A DNA stretch of 7,838 nucleotides, taken from the NCBI GenBank assembly GCA_913009515.1, contig CAJVYO010000071.1, positions 1 to 7,838 of the forward strand, read 5' to 3'. Within the stretch, counting starts at the first letter, position 1. Every line of letters begins with the position of its first letter. Positions 5,745 to 7,838 of this stretch are shown here, piece by piece. The DNA is from an uncultured Methylococcaceae bacterium (GTDB lineage: Bacteria; Pseudomonadota; Gammaproteobacteria; Methylococcales; Methylomonadaceae). A model generated the notes under the pieces. That model saw nothing but the letters and a program-made list of their open reading frames with translations. It made no database searches and was not told the DNA's origin. The position numbers and the translations under genes were made by a program.

Positions 5745-6436
5745 GCCGTTTCACCGATGGTTTCTTCTAATATTACTTCATTTTTTATCGTTAAATGCCC
5801 TTGATTTAACACTAATACTTTATGATTTAATTTAGAAATTAATTCAATATCATGCGTGGCAATTAAAACACTCACACCGACCTGCTGAAACTGCTCAAAT
5901 AAAGTCATAATTTCTGCTGATAATTCAGGATCTAAATTACCGGTTGGCTCATCAGCAAGAATCAAAGCCGGCTTATTAACAACCGCCCGAGCAATACCCA
6001 CGCGTTGCTGTTCGCCACCTGATAAGGTTAAAGGGTATTTTTTTTCCTTCAGTGATAAGCCTACTTTATCTAATGCCGCACGCCCTCGCCTTGCTGCATC
6101 ATGATGGCTCATACCTGAAACAATTAAAGGTAAAATAACATTATCTAAAACCGTTCTATCCAGTAATAATTTATAATCTTGAAAAATTAAGCCTAATTTA
6201 CGTCTTAAATAAGCCACATCACGCTCATGTAAATGACATAAATTTTGTCCATCTAAAATTAATTGACCTCGTGAGCAGCGTTCAATAATCGCAATTAATT
6301 TAAGTAAAGTACTTTTCCCAGCACCAGAATGTCCGGTCAAAAAAGCCATTTCACCTTTATCCAAATGAAAACTAACATCAGATAAAGCATCACTTGAATC
6401 AATATAGCGTTTAAAAACACGGTCAAAGGTCAACAT
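5741..6436 (-). CDS. ftsE: Cell division ATP-binding protein FtsE
   Basis: FtsE is the cytoplasmic ABC ATPase of the FtsEX divisome complex. The 231-aa product shows every ABC motif: Walker A GHSGAGKST (35-43), Q-loop IFQDYKLL (84-91, Gln86), signature LSGGEQQR (138-145), Walker B LILADEP (158-164), D-loop GNLD (166-169) and H-loop ATHD with His195. The IFQDYKLL stretch and the N-terminal FDRVFKRY (E. coli FEHVSKAY) are typical of FtsE rather than of LolD or MacB. The start is 3 nt after the ftsY stop (TAG-CCT-ATG), with only a weak purine-rich site upstream, so it probably depends on coupling to ftsY translation. The stop overlaps the ftsX start by 4 nt. The C-terminus runs about nine residues beyond E. 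coli FtsE (222 aa). No motif residue is missing. Confidence 0.97.
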   Translation of the reverse strand: MLTFDRVFKRYIDSSDALSDVSFHLDKGEMAFLTGHSGAGKSTLLKLIAIIERCSRGQLILDGQNLCHLHERDVAYLRRKLGLIFQDYKLLLDRTVLDNVILPLIVSGMSHHDAARRGRAALDKVGLSLKEKKYPLTLSGGEQQRVGIARAVVNKPALILADEPTGNLDPELSAEIMTLFEQFQQVGVSVLIATHDIELISKLNHKVLVLNQGHLTIKNEVILEETIGETA

Positions 6437-6439
6437 AGG

Positions 6440-7838
6440 CTAATTCTTATCTATTTCAAATAAAGCATCAATAAAATCAGCGGCATTAAAATCTTGCAAA
6501 TCATCAATGCCTTCACCGACACCCAGAAAACGAATTGGAATACCACGTTGTTTTGCTAAGGCAAAAATAATACCGCCTTTCGCGGTACCATCTAATTTAG
6601 TTAAAGCAATGCCTGTTAAATCCACGGTATTATTAAAATGTTCGGCTTGTGATAACGCATTCTGTCCTGTGCCTGCATCCAATACTAATAACACCTCGTG
6701 GGGAGCGGTATCATCAACTTTACTGATAATTCGTTTAACTTTTTTCAGCTCTTCCATCAGATTTGATTTGGTATGCAAACGTCCTGCCGTGTCTGCAATT
6801 AAAACATCGATGCCTTTCGCCTTTGCCGATTGTACGCCATCAAAAATAACCGATGCTGAATCCGCGCCCGTATGCTGGGCAACCACATGAATCTGATTAC
6901 GTTCACCCCATGTTTGTAATTGCTCCACCGCAGCCGCTCTAAAAGTATCACCCGCCGCTAACATCACGCTATGCCCTTCACGCTGTAAACGCTGTGCTAA
7001 TTTTCCAATGGTGGTGGTTTTACCCACGCCATTCACACCGACAACTAAAATGACAAACGGCCCATCTTGTTTCGGAATCACTAAGGGTGCACTAACAGGC
7101 TCTAATAAGGTCAATAATTGCTGTTTAAGTAAAGTTGTTAAGGCTTCAGCATCTTGCAATTGATGTTTTTCAACACTTTCTTGTAAGGTATTAATAATCT
7201 CAGTGGTCACGTCCATGCCCACATCAGCCATAATTAAACTGGTTTCAATTTCCTCCAGCACATCAGCATCAAGTTTACGCCCGCCTAACGATAATAAAGT
7301 ACCTAAAGCTCCAGTACGGGTTTTGCCTAATTGTGATTTTAAACGAGAATATAAGGGATCGCCTGTCGCTTCAACAACTGTGGTATCAACTTTTTGAATC
7401 GGCTCATCAGCTGACTCAAGTGCACCCTCGGCAACTAACTCAATAACCCCTTGATAAAACCAAATCGCTAATAATGGCAATAACATAACCGTTGCCAATA
7501 AACTATGTACCAATGCTGTCCATTCAGGCATAGATAGCTTAACAATGGCAATACCAGTTGCTACTTCAATAAGTAAAATAACCCCTAATAGCATACCTGC
7601 GGAACGTACTGCTTGAATCCTGCTCGCGGTTGCTGAAAGCATCAGCCATGTTAAGCTGATAAAACTTAATGCAGATAATACTCGATGTAGCCAATGTACT
7701 GCTACTGTCGTATCAAATGATAAAAATAAATCAAATGCACTTAAATAATCAACCTGTGGCCACCATGATGCAACACAGCGTGGAAAATCACCACACACTA
7801 ACGCTCCATCATTAACCGCAAGCCATGTGCCTAATGCT
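6440..7838 (-). CDS. ftsY: Apparent fusion: heme A synthase (COX15/CtaA) C-terminal half plus complete SRP receptor FtsY; 5' end beyond window
   Basis: One uninterrupted frame gives 465 visible residues (1 = first full codon, 7837-7835). Residues 1-128 are heme A synthase-like; 129-161 form an acidic linker (8 Asp/Glu, 1 Lys); 162-465 are FtsY, the membrane GTPase that receives ribosome-bound SRP (Ffh-4.5S RNA) and hands it to SecYEG. FtsY begins at LYSRLKSQLGKTRTG (162-176, the amphipathic membrane-binding helix), followed by the N domain. The G domain has P-loop GVNGVGKTT (267-275), DTFRAAAVEQL (297-307), DTAGR (349-353), TKLD (413-416) and GTAKGG (417-422), and the protein ends normally (DFIDALFEIDKN). 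The usual long acidic A domain is absent. There is no ATG, GTG or TTG in frame across the linker. A GTG at 7798 cannot be the true start because the frame and COX15 similarity continue to the edge. FtsY identity is certain; that a single polypeptide is made is likely but needs the sequence confirmed. Confidence 0.85.
   Translation of the reverse strand, partial: ALGTWLAVNDGALVCGDFPRCVASWWPQVDYLSAFDLFLSFDTTVAVHWLHRVLSALSFISLTWLMLSATASRIQAVRSAGMLLGVILLIEVATGIAIVKLSMPEWTALVHSLLATVMLLPLLAIWFYQGVIELVAEGALESADEPIQKVDTTVVEATGDPLYSRLKSQLGKTRTGALGTLLSLGGRKLDADVLEEIETSLIMADVGMDVTTEIINTLQESVEKHQLQDAEALTTLLKQQLLTLLEPVSAPLVIPKQDGPFVILVVGVNGVGKTTTIGKLAQRLQREGHSVMLAAGDTFRAAAVEQLQTWGERNQIHVVAQHTGADSASVIFDGVQSAKAKGIDVLIADTAGRLHTKSNLMEELKKVKRIISKVDDTAPHEVLLVLDAGTGQNALSQAEHFNNTVDLTGIALTKLDGTAKGGIIFALAKQRGIPIRFLGVGEGIDDLQDFNAADFIDALFEIDKN
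7454..7838 (-). other. COX15/CtaA heme A synthase domain (C-terminal four-helix half) fused to FtsY
   Basis: Heme A synthase oxidises the C8 methyl of heme O to a formyl group, making heme A for aa3-type cytochrome oxidases. The first visible residues (LGTWLAVNDGALVCGDFPRC, 2-21) match the stretch after TM5 in proteobacterial COX15 (pattern LGGW...N...LACPDFP.C). Cys15 and Cys21 form the C-x5-C pair of the third periplasmic loop, followed by WWP (25-27). TM6 starts at AVHWLHR (46-52), TM7 is about 80-99, and TM8 is about 107-128 with LVHSLLA (His111). His48 or His51 and His111 fit the heme-ligand positions of this half. Arg73 and Arg78 place the TM6-TM7 loop in the cytoplasm, so TM8 ends in the cytoplasm, the correct side for FtsY. 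The N-terminal half lies outside the window. Confidence 0.82.

Noticed and set aside
6440..7798. FtsY beginning at the GTG at 7798
   Set aside because: The frame stays open for 13 more codons to the edge and these also match COX15; the GTG falls inside the conserved loop just before Cys15 and has no ribosome binding site.

Overview
This is an AT-rich stretch of bacterial chromosome in which all ten recognisable genes lie on the minus strand, so transcription runs from the high coordinates to the low ones. The hfq-hflX-hflK-hflC order, a gammaproteobacterial-style Hfq, an ftsE-ftsX pair behind ftsY, and the HflK and HflX start sequences all point to a gammaproteobacterium with low GC. A sulfur-oxidizer-like or symbiont-like lineage is possible, but I cannot name a genus from the sequence.

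Right part (7838 to 4758): the first reading frame is open from the right edge. It starts as the C-terminal half of heme A synthase (COX15/CtaA) and runs, with no stop codon and no credible new start, into a complete SRP receptor FtsY. This apparent COX15-FtsY fusion is the most unusual object in the window. It is followed by ftsE after 3 nt and by ftsX, which overlaps ftsE by 4 nt. FtsY docks ribosome-SRP complexes at the membrane, and FtsEX couples divisome ATP hydrolysis to cell-wall hydrolase activation. rpoH, which follows ftsX in E. coli, is absent.

Middle part (4757 to 967): after a 103-nt gap with a plausible sigma70 promoter comes the RNA chaperone gene hfq, then hflX (ribosome-splitting GTPase, TTG start). 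A second gap of 106 nt, also with a promoter candidate, leads to hflK and hflC, whose products form the SPFH complex that surrounds and modulates the FtsH protease. This is the classic hfq-hflX-hflKC stress and quality-control cluster.

Left part (966 to 1): a 64-nt gap with an 18-nt palindrome precedes tatA, tatB (TTG start, only 80 aa) and tatC, the twin-arginine translocase. tatC runs off the left edge. tatB and tatC use rare codons (ATA, AGA/AGG) more than hflC does. Much of the window therefore concerns membrane protein traffic and quality control: SRP targeting, Tat export, FtsH regulation and the divisome ABC system. No RNA genes, mobile elements, CRISPR arrays or gene-free stretches above 300 nt were seen; the longest intergenic gap is 106 nt.
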